Of a stretch of 8,571 nucleotides of DNA, positions 1 to 6,517 are shown one piece after another. The DNA is taken from assembly GCA_945907055.1 (NCBI GenBank), contig CAMDSG010000071.1, forward strand, positions 1-8,571. The letters run 5' to 3'. The DNA is from Bifidobacterium breve (GTDB lineage Bacteria; Actinomycetota; Acidimicrobiia; IMCC26256). Every line of letters starts with the position of its first letter. Positions within the stretch are counted from its first letter, which is position 1. Below the pieces are notes generated by a model, which was given only the letters and a program-made list of their open reading frames with translations, searched no databases and was not told the origin of the DNA. The position numbers and the translations under genes were made by a program.

Positions 1-35
1 TGCTTGATCGAATGCCACTTCGAGTGTCCACTCAT
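1..35 (-). CDS. yebC: YebC/PmpR-family regulator, N-terminal fragment
   Basis: Only the first eleven complete codons are inside the window, reading MSGHSKWHSIK. This closely matches the N-terminus of the YebC/PmpR/TACO1 family (typically M-A-G-H-S-K-W-x-x-I-K), whose members act as cytoplasmic DNA-binding regulators or translation factors. The ATG (33-35) overlaps the TGA of pdxT (32-34) as ATGA. A strong AAGGAG lies 8 nt upstream at 44-49, inside the pdxT 3' end, so translation is probably coupled. The pdxT-yebC order is common in actinobacteria. The rest of the gene runs off the left edge. The family call is firm despite the short length because the N-terminal motif is so distinctive; a specific function cannot be assigned. 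Confidence 0.85.
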   Translation of the reverse strand, partial: MSGHSKWHSIK

Positions 36-607
36 ACTTCAGTCTCCTTGAGAAATGCCTCATGAATTCGGAGATCTCCAGAGATCTCCGGATGGAACGT
101 TGAGAACCAGAGCGAACCCTGCCTTGCTAATACCGGTAATCCATCATGCTCTGCGAGCACCTCAACCATAGGGCCGACCCGCTCAATTACTGGCGCCCTA
201 ATGAATACACCCGGGAACGTACCCCCAAGTAACCCCTTTACGCTGAGATTGGCCTCAAAAGAATCGCGTTGGCGCCCATAAGCATTTCGACGGACCGTAA
301 CATCAGCGACCCCCAGCGGGATCTGATCCTCGCGACCATCCAATACTTCTTTTGCCATAAGGATCAGGCCAGCGCACGTCCCCAGAGTCGGGAGACCATC
401 CTTCAATGCATCTGTTAGATGAGTATGCATCCCAGAGGTGCGCAGCAGGTGAGTCATTGTCGTGGACTCCCCTCCAGGCAGAAGAAGTGCGTCAAGACTC
501 ACTAGTTGCTCGGGCGTTCGAACCTCAATTGCATCGAACCCAAGGGCATCTAAGACCTCTCGATGCTCCCTAAATGCGCCTTGAAGTGCCAATACTCCGG
601 CCTTCAA
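32..607 (-). CDS. pdxT: PLP synthase glutaminase subunit PdxT
   Basis: This is the class-I glutamine amidotransferase subunit of the DXP-independent pyridoxal 5'-phosphate synthase. It hydrolyses glutamine and channels ammonia to PdxS in a cytoplasmic complex. The 191-residue protein has the family's usual length and opening (MKAGVLALQGAFREH). PGGEST lies at about 44-49. The nucleophile Cys78 is in GTCAGL, and the catalytic His172 and Glu174 are in FHPE. The start is TTG; an in-frame TGA seven codons upstream rules out a longer protein, and the N-terminus matches family starts. No ideal Shine-Dalgarno site is near: GGGGG lies 4 nt away and GAGGAG 14 nt away, the latter inside an inverted repeat. 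It follows pdxS after 115 nt and overlaps yebC by ATGA. In Mycobacterium, as recalled, a thioesterase gene sits between pdxS and pdxT; here there is none. Confidence 0.97.
   Translation of the reverse strand: MKAGVLALQGAFREHREVLDALGFDAIEVRTPEQLVSLDALLLPGGESTTMTHLLRTSGMHTHLTDALKDGLPTLGTCAGLILMAKEVLDGREDQIPLGVADVTVRRNAYGRQRDSFEANLSVKGLLGGTFPGVFIRAPVIERVGPMVEVLAEHDGLPVLARQGSLWFSTFHPEISGDLRIHEAFLKETEV
44..49 (-). promoter_or_regulatory. Shine-Dalgarno site of yebC
   Basis: On the minus strand this reads AAGGAG, 8 nt before the yebC ATG at 33-35. It lies within the last codons of pdxT and fixes the yebC start. Confidence 0.75.
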
Positions 608-621
608 CGTGCCCCCGCCCT

Positions 622-690
622 CTCCTCAGTCGCTGCGATTAAGAGCATCGAATCCCGATTAAAAGCCGAGTGAAGGTTCGATCTGAGGAG
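622..690 (-). promoter_or_regulatory. Self-complementary leader upstream of pdxT
   Basis: In the minus-strand transcript between pdxS and pdxT, CTCCTCAG (690-683) is the exact reverse complement of CTGAGGAG (629-622). Directly inside the 5' arm, ATCGAACC (682-675) can pair with GGATTCGAT (655-647), leaving one bulged A. The result is two stacked 8-bp helices with a 17-nt bulge on the 3' side. The 3' outer arm contains GAGGAG, a Shine-Dalgarno-like motif 14 nt before the pdxT TTG, so folding would hide it. This could be a translational control element, an mRNA processing or stability hairpin, or chance. There is no U-tract, so an intrinsic terminator is unlikely. It resembles no riboswitch class I recognise. 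Confidence 0.4.
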
Positions 691-722
691 TCTGGTCGTG
701 GGTGTGATACTCGCCTCGCCTG

Positions 723-1610
723 TTACCAGCCACGATCGGCGAAGGTTGTCTCGATCCCTGCGAGCTCAAGGCCACGCATTGCATCCCCTAAGCCGCGCGA
801 AACCTTCGCGACAACCTCGGGATCGGCATAATGGGTAGTGGCTTCAACGATGGCTCGAGCCATAAGTGCAGGGTCGCTACTCTTGAAAATTCCGCTACCT
901 ACGAATACTGCTTGAGCGCCGAGCTGCATTACGAGCGACGCATCAGACGGAGTTGCTATACCGCCAGCACAGAACATTGGAACAGGCAACTCCCCACGCT
1001 CAGCGACCTCTCGTACTAGGTCAATCGGCGCCTGAAGGTTCTTTGCCCATGCGTATAACTCTTCGTCCTCTGCAACGGTTATCTTCTTTATGTCACCGAG
1101 GATCGAGCGCAGGTGCCTAACTGCCTCAACGATGTTTCCGGTACCGGCCTCGCCCTTCGAGCGAATTAGCGCAGCCCCTTCAGAGATTCGCCTAAGGGCC
1201 TCACCGAGATTGGTTGCACCGCAAACGAATGGTGGCGTGAAGCCCCACTTATCAACATGGTGCGCTTCGTCTGCGGGGGTCAGCACCTCAGACTCGTCAA
1301 TGAAATCGACACCGAGCGACTCGAGTACCTGCGCCTCGGCGAAGTGGCCGATGCGGCATTTCGCCATCACTGGAATAGTCACTACTGCTTTGATGCCCTC
1401 AATCATCGCGGGGTCTGACATCCGTGCAACTCCACCATCGCGACGAATATCCGAGGGAACGCGCTCGAGAGCCATGACCGCGGTCGCCCCGGCATCCTCT
1501 GCGATGCGCGCCTGCTCTGCATCTACAACATCCATGATCACGCCACCGCGAAGCATCTCCGCGAGGCCGCGCTTGACTCGTGCTGTGCCTATTGATCGTT
1601 CGTCAGTCAT
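723..1610 (-). CDS. pdxS: PLP synthase lyase subunit PdxS
   Basis: This is the synthase subunit of the R5P-dependent vitamin B6 pathway. It builds pyridoxal 5'-phosphate from ribose 5-phosphate, glyceraldehyde 3-phosphate and ammonia supplied by PdxT. The 295-residue (beta/alpha)8 protein has the expected length and is highly conserved throughout. Asp27 lies in GVIMDVV, Lys84 in PVMAKCRIGHF and Lys152 in IRSKGEAGTG. These correspond to the B. subtilis Asp24, Lys81 and Lys149 with a constant offset of three. Phosphate-binding glycines are visible in FCAGGIATP and FVGSGIF. The start is the ATG at 1608-1610, which gives a normal N-terminus, although the sequence before it (ATCAGAGC) has only a poor ribosome site. 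A 109-nt gap separates it from the upstream DUF3048 gene, so it may have its own promoter. No MocR-type pdxR gene is visible in the window. Confidence 0.98.
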   Translation of the reverse strand: MTDERSIGTARVKRGLAEMLRGGVIMDVVDAEQARIAEDAGATAVMALERVPSDIRRDGGVARMSDPAMIEGIKAVVTIPVMAKCRIGHFAEAQVLESLGVDFIDESEVLTPADEAHHVDKWGFTPPFVCGATNLGEALRRISEGAALIRSKGEAGTGNIVEAVRHLRSILGDIKKITVAEDEELYAWAKNLQAPIDLVREVAERGELPVPMFCAGGIATPSDASLVMQLGAQAVFVGSGIFKSSDPALMARAIVEATTHYADPEVVAKVSRGLGDAMRGLELAGIETTFADRGW

Positions 1611-1647
1611 GCTCTGATGTTACCGGCCCGAACCCTATTGGCTCAGA

Positions 1648-1663
1648 TTGATTAGCCGATCAA
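1648..1663. promoter_or_regulatory. Inverted repeat upstream of pdxS
   Basis: This is a perfect TTGAT-N6-ATCAA palindrome, centred about 45 nt upstream of the pdxS ATG in the gap after the DUF3048 gene. Its size and placement would suit a small dimeric repressor or activator site, but no binding protein is suggested by the window and a 5-bp arm can arise by chance. No clear -35/-10 pair was found nearby; the best candidate, TTGGTT-17-TAATCA on the minus strand, is weak. Confidence 0.25.
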
Positions 1664-1682
1664 CTTCTCAGAACCAAGAAGT
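1663..1682 (-). other. Short hairpin after the DUF3048 gene
   Basis: ACTTCT (1663-1668) and AGAAGT (1677-1682) are perfect reverse complements with an 8-nt loop. A second AGAAGTT at 1714-1720, touching the stop codon of the DUF3048 gene, can pair instead with AACTTCT at 1662-1668, so two exclusive folds are possible. The stems are AU-rich and have no U-tract, so termination is not well supported. Confidence 0.25.
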
Positions 1683-1719
1683 CCAAGACCGTTAAAGGAG
1701 CGGGTCAGGGCTTAGAAGT

Positions 1720-2802
1720 TCATTTTGTAGGCATTTTTAGGGTGGTGGTCGTGACCGGAGCCACAGCGGCAGTCGTAGTAACCGCATATGTGACATCGGG
1801 CATCTCAACCCATGTATTCCCCGCGGTAAGTGGAATTACAACGCCGTTGAGATCCACAAATCTGGTTACCTGCGAGACGCTGGATCGCATCCACTTACCC
1901 TCGATGGCAACGCCATCGGTAAGCACTAATACTTTGCCCTCGCCGGTCAGCACCCCCTCTGCACCAATGCTGCCTACGCCACCTCTATAAGAAACCGACA
2001 TCACAACAATGTTCGTTGCCTGAATCTGCTTCCCACTAGCAGCCATGAATGGTCGTCCACCCGCGGCACGTAACCAAGTACGACTCCCAGCATCCCATGA
2101 CCAATCAACCGCGAATGAACCGGTGAAACCAACTCGCACCGCAGTTACCGGTATAGCCCCAGAACGCGTGCGAACTTGCTTTGCATAGGTAAATAAAGCT
2201 GGCGGCGGTACCGGGGTTCCTCCCTTTGCGAAGAGCGCATCGCCCTTGCCATACAAATTGTGGGGTGCCTGACGCGAGCGATCGCGATACATAGCCGGGC
2301 CTGCCCGAGACTCGTCAACAAGAACAACGGGCGCTTTGTTTATTCCATCGAGCGCGTATTTTGCTCCGCCGGAGAAGGCAAAAACTCCTCCAACTGGCCA
2401 CACAATCCCTGGATCGGTCAGGCGTACCGAGCGCACCGGACCAATCGCACTTGGAGAGTTCGATTGAAACATAGCGAGGAAGCGCGTGATCCCGCCCTCC
2501 ACTACCTCTTCCCAGACCACGTCTGCCTGATCAAGCCCAGACTGTGGTCGAGCCTCTGGGGCATTTGAGACCTTGATGTTGAGGGCTGCGCGTCCCTGCG
2601 ATGCTCCAGATGGGTCAGGTAGTCCAGTAAACGGAGCGAGCAGTGGTGCGGTCGTGGTTGTGGTGAGCTTTGAGGTCGAGGTAGTTGAGGCTTCTTCCTT
2701 GCCCCCTCCGCCGCATGCAGCGAAGGCTAACGAGCCTGCCATCGCAATCACCCCAGTGACAATCGCAGTTACACTCGCAGTTACAACAGCGCCGCGCTTC
2801 AC
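1720..2802 (-). CDS. DUF3048 (YerB-like) putative lipoprotein
   Basis: This is an exported protein of the DUF3048/YerB family, whose function is unknown to me. The start chosen is GTG at 2800-2802, overlapping the htpX stop as GTGA. It gives 360 residues beginning with a clean signal peptide: MKR, then a hydrophobic run to about residue 29, then Cys30. The preceding residues FAA make a non-ideal lipobox (Phe at -3), so it is a lipoprotein or possibly a type I-cleaved protein. An earlier in-frame GTG at 2868 would add 22 polar residues in front of the signal and is unlikely. After a Ser/Thr-rich linker comes the DUF3048 domain, with the recognisable stretches RPQSGLDQADVVWE, EGGITRFLAMF and GPVRSVR. 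The C-terminal half fits DUF3048_C and ends in a Thr-rich tail. Its location is probably outside the membrane, consistent with its neighbour HtpX. Confidence 0.85.
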   Translation of the reverse strand: MKRGAVVTASVTAIVTGVIAMAGSLAFAACGGGGKEEASTTSTSKLTTTTTAPLLAPFTGLPDPSGASQGRAALNIKVSNAPEARPQSGLDQADVVWEEVVEGGITRFLAMFQSNSPSAIGPVRSVRLTDPGIVWPVGGVFAFSGGAKYALDGINKAPVVLVDESRAGPAMYRDRSRQAPHNLYGKGDALFAKGGTPVPPPALFTYAKQVRTRSGAIPVTAVRVGFTGSFAVDWSWDAGSRTWLRAAGGRPFMAASGKQIQATNIVVMSVSYRGGVGSIGAEGVLTGEGKVLVLTDGVAIEGKWMRSSVSQVTRFVDLNGVVIPLTAGNTWVEMPDVTYAVTTTAAVAPVTTTTLKMPTK

Positions 2803-3704
2803 ATTGCTCGCAGAATATCTATCCGCTCCTCGAGCGGCGGGTGTGTATCGAATGCTCGATTTAGCCACGTACGTTTCTTCCCTTCGGGGTCAGGTGCTCG
2901 ATCGAGTGGGGACTCGATCCACAGTTGAGCCATTGCCCTGTTGCTGGTGCGAACGACTGATCCTTCATCACGAAGCTTCTCAAGAGCGGAGGCGAGACCA
3001 GGCGGGTAGCGGGTAAGCGCGACTCCGCTTGCGTCGGCCAAGAACTCTCGACGTCTACTCATCGCAAATTGCATCAGACGGGCGGCTATGGGAGCAAGGA
3101 CGATAAGCAGTACAGCTGCAATCGCGATGACACCCCCTGCGGAGTTATCGGAGTTGTTCCGCCTTCTTCCGCCAAAGACCATCCACCTAAGACCAATATC
3201 GCCGAGTAGTGCTGCTGCGCCGACTGCTGTAACTGCGACGGTGCCTACGAGCATGTCGTAATTCTTTACATGACTCAGCTCATGAGCGAGTACTCCCTCA
3301 AGCTCCACTCTGCTCATAATCGCAAGCAATCCTGTGGTAACTGCAACTGCTGCGTGAGCTGGATTACGCCCAGTAGCGAAGGCATTCGGAGCCGGGTCAT
3401 CAATTATGAATAGGCGAGGTTTTGGTATCCCTGCTGCGATACAGAGACCCTCGACAAGATTGTGGTACCTCGCATACTCAGTTGGATCAGCCGGCTTAGC
3501 TCGCGAAACCCCTAGCGCGATGCGATCGGAGTACCAATAGGAACTCCACGCCATCGCTATCGCTATTCCGATTGCGATGACAAACCCGATCGCTCCGATG
3601 CCCAGGAGGACATTAAAGGCCGCAAGAAGCAGCGCCATAAGTAGACCGAAGCCGGCGAGTATCAACCAAGTTCTTCGTTTATTTGATGTTATTTCGTCGT
3701 ACAT
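2799..3704 (-). CDS. htpX: HtpX-family membrane zinc metalloprotease
   Basis: This is an M48-family membrane endopeptidase that in other bacteria degrades damaged or misfolded membrane proteins with its active site facing the cytoplasm. In numbering from the ATG at 3702-3704 (301 residues), zinc ligands His141 and His145 with catalytic Glu142 form HELSH. The third ligand, Glu220, is in RREFLAD, and the conserved FDTHPPLEERI closes the protein. Hydrophobic helices lie at about 13-33, 36-56, 155-175 and 190-211. A GTG two codons upstream (3710) is possible, but the family usually begins at MYD and AGGTG precedes the ATG. The gene follows lemA closely and its stop overlaps the DUF3048 GTG. The lemA-htpX pair is widespread, suggesting shared function at the membrane. 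Confidence 0.95.
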   Translation of the reverse strand: MYDEITSNKRRTWLILAGFGLLMALLLAAFNVLLGIGAIGFVIAIGIAIAMAWSSYWYSDRIALGVSRAKPADPTEYARYHNLVEGLCIAAGIPKPRLFIIDDPAPNAFATGRNPAHAAVAVTTGLLAIMSRVELEGVLAHELSHVKNYDMLVGTVAVTAVGAAALLGDIGLRWMVFGGRRRNNSDNSAGGVIAIAAVLLIVLAPIAARLMQFAMSRRREFLADASGVALTRYPPGLASALEKLRDEGSVVRTSNRAMAQLWIESPLDRAPDPEGKKRTWLNRAFDTHPPLEERIDILRAM

Positions 3705-3713
3705 CTGCACCTA

Positions 3714-4274
3714 TCAGAACTTGACTGTTACGGGTGCCTGATCCTCAGGATCGGCAGTGAAGTATTCACGGGTAGTAAACCCAAATGAGCGCGAAATGAT
3801 TGATGCAGGGAACGTCTGAATTCGATTGTTGAACCCGAGTACAGCATCGTTGAAAAATTGCCGCGAGTAGGCAATGCGATCCTCAGTTGAGGTGAGCTCC
3901 TCTTGAAGGGCAAGGAAATTTGTATTTGCCTTCAGATCGGGGTACGCCTCCGCTAGGGCAAAGAGACTTTTAAGTGTCCCCGAGAGAGCATTCTCTGCCT
4001 CTGCTTGGGCAGGGAGTGAACCCGATGACCCTGCATCCATTGCATGGGTTCGGGCCGCTATGACTGCCTCGAAAGTTCCACGCTCGTGGGCTGCGTATCC
4101 CTTAACTGTCTCGACAAGATTTGGTATGAGCTCGTGGCGGCGCTTGAGCTGGACATCAATCTGAGATCGAGCATTATCGATGCGGTTACGCGTCTTGACC
4201 AAGCCGTTATACGTGAAGATAACGAATAAGACAATGAGTACCGCTAGCACGATCAAAATTATGGGGAGAGACAT
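3714..4274 (-). CDS. lemA: LemA family membrane protein
   Basis: This is a LemA-family protein of 186 residues. It has one N-terminal hydrophobic helix (about 2-23) followed by a helical, mostly coiled domain. The conserved LemA signature is clear: YNGLVKTRNRIDNARSQIDV, then LKRRHELIPNLVETVKGYAAHE, a long helix around LKANTNFLALQEEL, and FNNRIQTFP near the end. The molecular role of the family is unresolved; it is often encoded beside htpX, as here. The start is taken as the ATG at 4272-4274, preceded by AAAAGGTGATT. A GTG two codons upstream lies inside that ribosome site. A 153-nt gap with a hairpin and a tandem repeat separates it from pimA, so lemA probably opens its own transcript with htpX and the DUF3048 gene. 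Confidence 0.95.
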   Translation of the reverse strand: MSLPIILIVLAVLIVLFVIFTYNGLVKTRNRIDNARSQIDVQLKRRHELIPNLVETVKGYAAHERGTFEAVIAARTHAMDAGSSGSLPAQAEAENALSGTLKSLFALAEAYPDLKANTNFLALQEELTSTEDRIAYSRQFFNDAVLGFNNRIQTFPASIISRSFGFTTREYFTADPEDQAPVTVKF

Positions 4275-4286
4275 AATCACCTTTTG

Positions 4287-4317
4287 GTTTTTAGTGCTTC
4301 TAGTTTTTAGTGCTTCT
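4287..4317 (-). repeat. Tandem 15-bp repeat in the lemA leader
   Basis: The 15-mer GTTTTTAGTGCTTCT occurs at 4287-4301 and again at 4303-4317, exactly, with one A between them (16-bp period). On the transcribed strand the unit reads AGAAGCACTAAAAAC and ends about 12 nt before the lemA ATG, just upstream of its ribosome site. It may be a recent slippage duplication or a doubled protein- or RNA-binding site. Confidence 0.8.
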
Positions 4318-4399
4318 GGTGGCTGGGTATTTACTTCGCCCTATTGAGTCTACGGCTAAGGGACACCAAGAATGCGGCGGAAAGGGGCATTATCAAATG

Positions 4400-4425
4400 C
4401 TGCTGGCGCATTACCGCTACAGCAG
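4400..4425 (-). terminator. GC-rich hairpin just after pimA
   Basis: Two nucleotides after the pimA stop codon, the minus-strand transcript can fold CUGCUG-UA-GCG, a 6-nt loop, then CGC-CAGCAG. That is nine base pairs with a 2-nt bulge. It lies where an operon-end hairpin would be expected, but the following sequence (CAUUUGAUAAUG) is not a real U-tract. It may be a stability hairpin or a weak terminator separating the mannolipid genes from lemA-htpX. Confidence 0.4.
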
Positions 4426-4427
4426 AA

Positions 4428-5504
4428 CTACCCCAGGGAGATTGCGCTCTCATAGACAGCGACGAAGCGCTCGGCTAGGCGCGATAGGGAGAACTCCGAG
4501 GCACGTGCTACCCCTTGCCTCACGAGGTGCTCTCTAAGTGCCTCTGAATCGAGAATCTCACGAAGGGCTCCCCTCAAGCTCGCAGCGTCTCCCGCGGGAG
4601 TGAGCAATGCGTTCTCTCGATTGGTCGCAACATTTCCGTAACCCGATATATCGGAGGCCACGACTGCGGTCCCAGCCGCCATAGCCTCGAGCAGAACGAC
4701 ACCAAAAGACTCCTGCCCGGTTGATGGAGCGCAGAATATCGTTGAGCCTTTGAGCCGACTCGCCAACTCTTGGTCTGTAATTCGACCCAGCCACTCAACA
4801 TTGGCGACATTTCTCGCCTTCAACTCGGCGGTCTGGGGCCCATCGCCTACTACCCATAGGACGCCATCGCGTTCGATCTCACTCCAAGCGTCGAGTAGGC
4901 ACCCCAAACCTTTTCTAGGTTCATGCCTACCGATAAAAATTACTGCAGGTCGATCGCTTGGGGCCGGTGGTGCATCAGAGAATTTTGCGATGTCGACTCC
5001 ATTTGGGAGCACAACAAATGTTCCGCCAAGAAACTGCTCGGCAAGCGCTTGTGCATCGACGGAGACCGCAGTGCGAATGGTGAGTTCACGCGAGGCTCGA
5101 AGCGCAACCTTGCGGAAGCGGCGATACATCGCATGATCACCCTCCGAGGCAGCATGAAATGTACCGACCTTCGGCAGGGTGCTCCCTACGAGAGCGGCAG
5201 CAGTTGGCCCAGGCACAAATGGCTCGTGCAGGTGAAGCGCATCTGGATCGAACGTACGAATTGCTTCGAGGGTTCGTTCAGACGCAACAGCCCCTACGTT
5301 CATAGGTGCTACCGACCCGTTTGTCTCTATTCTCACCGTCGGCCCGACGCTTATTACCCCAGGCTCAGGCGGCGGGCCGTCAGTAGGTCCAATCACTCGC
5401 GTATCAACGCCAATCTCGCGCAGAGCTCGAGCTAGGCCAAGTACCTGACCTTGAACACCACCAGGGACCGAGAGCGAATAAGGACAAAGGATTGCGATCC
5501 TCAC
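4428..5504 (-). CDS. pimA: Phosphatidylinositol alpha-mannosyltransferase PimA
   Basis: This is a GT4 (GT-B fold) glycosyltransferase of 358 residues. It would transfer mannose from GDP-mannose to the 2-position of the inositol ring of phosphatidylinositol at the inner face of the membrane, the first PIM step. The N-terminus (MRIAILCPYSLSVPGGVQGQ) is diagnostic, with the glycine loop at 14-17. His117 in GTFHA fits the PimA catalytic-region His118. Arg193 and Lys198 in GRHEPRKG fit the GDP-binding pair, and the EX7E motif is Glu265-Glu273 in ESFGVVLLE. The start is GTG overlapping the acyltransferase TGA as GTGA. Its ribosome site, GGGAG, lies in a 12-bp tandem repeat 9 nt upstream. The position directly after PI-phosphate synthase and the acyltransferase supports PimA over other GT4 enzymes. 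Confidence 0.93.
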   Translation of the reverse strand: MRIAILCPYSLSVPGGVQGQVLGLARALREIGVDTRVIGPTDGPPPEPGVISVGPTVRIETNGSVAPMNVGAVASERTLEAIRTFDPDALHLHEPFVPGPTAAALVGSTLPKVGTFHAASEGDHAMYRRFRKVALRASRELTIRTAVSVDAQALAEQFLGGTFVVLPNGVDIAKFSDAPPAPSDRPAVIFIGRHEPRKGLGCLLDAWSEIERDGVLWVVGDGPQTAELKARNVANVEWLGRITDQELASRLKGSTIFCAPSTGQESFGVVLLEAMAAGTAVVASDISGYGNVATNRENALLTPAGDAASLRGALREILDSEALREHLVRQGVARASEFSLSRLAERFVAVYESAISLG

Positions 5505-6517
5505 GCGCCATTACTCCCGCCACCGCTCTCGCCACTACTCTCGCCGTTACTCTGGGGAACCTCGCCGCGATCGCTGGGCCAGTTGGGCTGCAGAAGGTGC
5601 CACTGCTCCGGAGCAACTCGAATCATCTCCTCAAAGCGGTACGCGATCTCTTGAGTAACCCGCACAACGTCCTCGCGAAGTCGCCCCTCTCTCTCTGCCA
5701 GAATCGGTGCTTGAATCACGCCATGGTGCATTCCGTTCGGGGCAAAGTAGGCAACAATTGGAAGAAGCGCCGCTCCTGTTCGCAGCGCTAATAGCGCAGG
5801 CCCACCGGGCATTGTGGTCTGCTCTCCGAAGAACTCCACCGGCACTCCATCGCCCGAGATATCTCTATCGGTCATTAGGCATACGAGCCGATTCTCACTA
5901 AGTGCAGCGCTAACTCGAGGGGCGGAGTCGCTACCTAACGGGATTACCTCAACGCCTAGAGAACTCCGCAGGTCGGTAAACCAAGATAGGAGTTCGGGTG
6001 GTTCTAGAGCCTCAACCACAGCGGCTGGCCGATGACCCTTTGCTGCGAACCAAGCCCCGGAGTAGTCAAATCCCCCAACATGTGGAACGGTTGCGATGAG
6101 CCCCTTACCGCGTGCCAGCGCAGCCTCGAGATGCTCTCCTCCCTCAATTTGAAACTTCGCGATGATCTCCGCTGGGGTCTCGCCCGGTAAGCGAAATAGC
6201 TCGAGCCAGTAGCGCGCATAAGAGGTAAATACACTCGCAACCTCTCTATTCATAATGCCTGAATCCTGAGTTGCTTCGTTAGGATTAATACCACGCACCC
6301 GTTGAAGATTTCGTGCTACTAGACGCCGCTTGGCAGGCATAAATACCGCGGCGACTCTCGCTACAAAATTAAAAAGACGCGTAGCGATGGACTCAGGGAG
6401 AGCGTTGGCGATAGCCGATCCGACTCTGTAGGCGTAGTAGGGCGAGCGCGCCTTCAGCGAGGAGGTCTTGCTGGCGGGATTATCTACGACCACGTCAGGG
6501 TCGACTGCGACGGGCAA
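5501..6517 (-). CDS. patA: Phosphatidylinositol mannoside acyltransferase (LpxL/HtrB family)
   Basis: This is a lysophospholipid-type acyltransferase of the LpxL/HtrB superfamily, 338 residues from the TTG at 6515-6517. The HX4D active-site motif is His146-Asp151 (HVGGFD). DRDISGDGVPVEFFGE and MPGGPALLALRTGA follow at about 217-250, and PEQWHLLQPNW at about 303-313; all are typical of this family. Lying between PI-phosphate synthase and pimA, it most likely acylates the mannose of PIM using acyl-CoA on the inner membrane leaflet, like mycobacterial PatA. The start is uncertain: no good ribosome site precedes the TTG, the upstream frame closes at a TGA at 6533-6535, and a GTG eight codons later is an alternative. 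It overlaps pgsA by 23 nt. The C-terminal 20 residues are a Ser/Gly-rich repeat. Confidence 0.87.
   Translation of the reverse strand: MPVAVDPDVVVDNPASKTSSLKARSPYYAYRVGSAIANALPESIATRLFNFVARVAAVFMPAKRRLVARNLQRVRGINPNEATQDSGIMNREVASVFTSYARYWLELFRLPGETPAEIIAKFQIEGGEHLEAALARGKGLIATVPHVGGFDYSGAWFAAKGHRPAAVVEALEPPELLSWFTDLRSSLGVEVIPLGSDSAPRVSAALSENRLVCLMTDRDISGDGVPVEFFGEQTTMPGGPALLALRTGAALLPIVAYFAPNGMHHGVIQAPILAEREGRLREDVVRVTQEIAYRFEEMIRVAPEQWHLLQPNWPSDRGEVPQSNGESSGESGGGSNGA
5506..5553. repeat. Four-copy 12-bp minisatellite at the patA-pimA junction
   Basis: Four adjacent imperfect 12-mers lie at 5506-5517 CGCCATTACTCC, 5518-5529 CGCCACCGCTCT, 5530-5541 CGCCACTACTCT and 5542-5553 CGCCGTTACTCT. On the minus strand they encode a four-residue repeat, SNGE-SSGE-SGGG-SNGA, the final 16 residues of the acyltransferase. 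Each unit contains a GAG-type ribosome-site core; the last one serves pimA. Because 12 is divisible by three, copy-number changes would not shift the frame. Confidence 0.85.

Noticed and set aside
622..690. Interpretation of the pdxT leader as an intrinsic terminator or known riboswitch.
   Set aside because: There is no U-tract after the 3' arm and the sequence matches no riboswitch consensus I know; it is left as an unassigned structured leader.
1090..1617. A 175-codon plus-strand open frame opposite pdxS.
   Set aside because: It lies fully antisense to the highly conserved pdxS, is rich in Ser/Ala/Arg as expected for a shadow frame, and has no family resemblance.
2573..3016. Plus-strand frame with a Val-rich stretch across the htpX/DUF3048 overlap.
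   Set aside because: The Val-rich run is the reverse reading of the Thr-rich linker and signal peptide of the DUF3048 protein, not an independent gene.
4275..4427. Promoter-like GATAAT element near 4390 before lemA.
   Set aside because: No acceptable -35 hexamer lies 16-18 nt upstream, so a promoter was not annotated even though one is expected in this gap.
4923..5435. A 170-codon plus-strand open frame opposite pimA.
   Set aside because: It is antisense to a protein with all PimA motifs; its composition is random-looking and no domain is recognisable.
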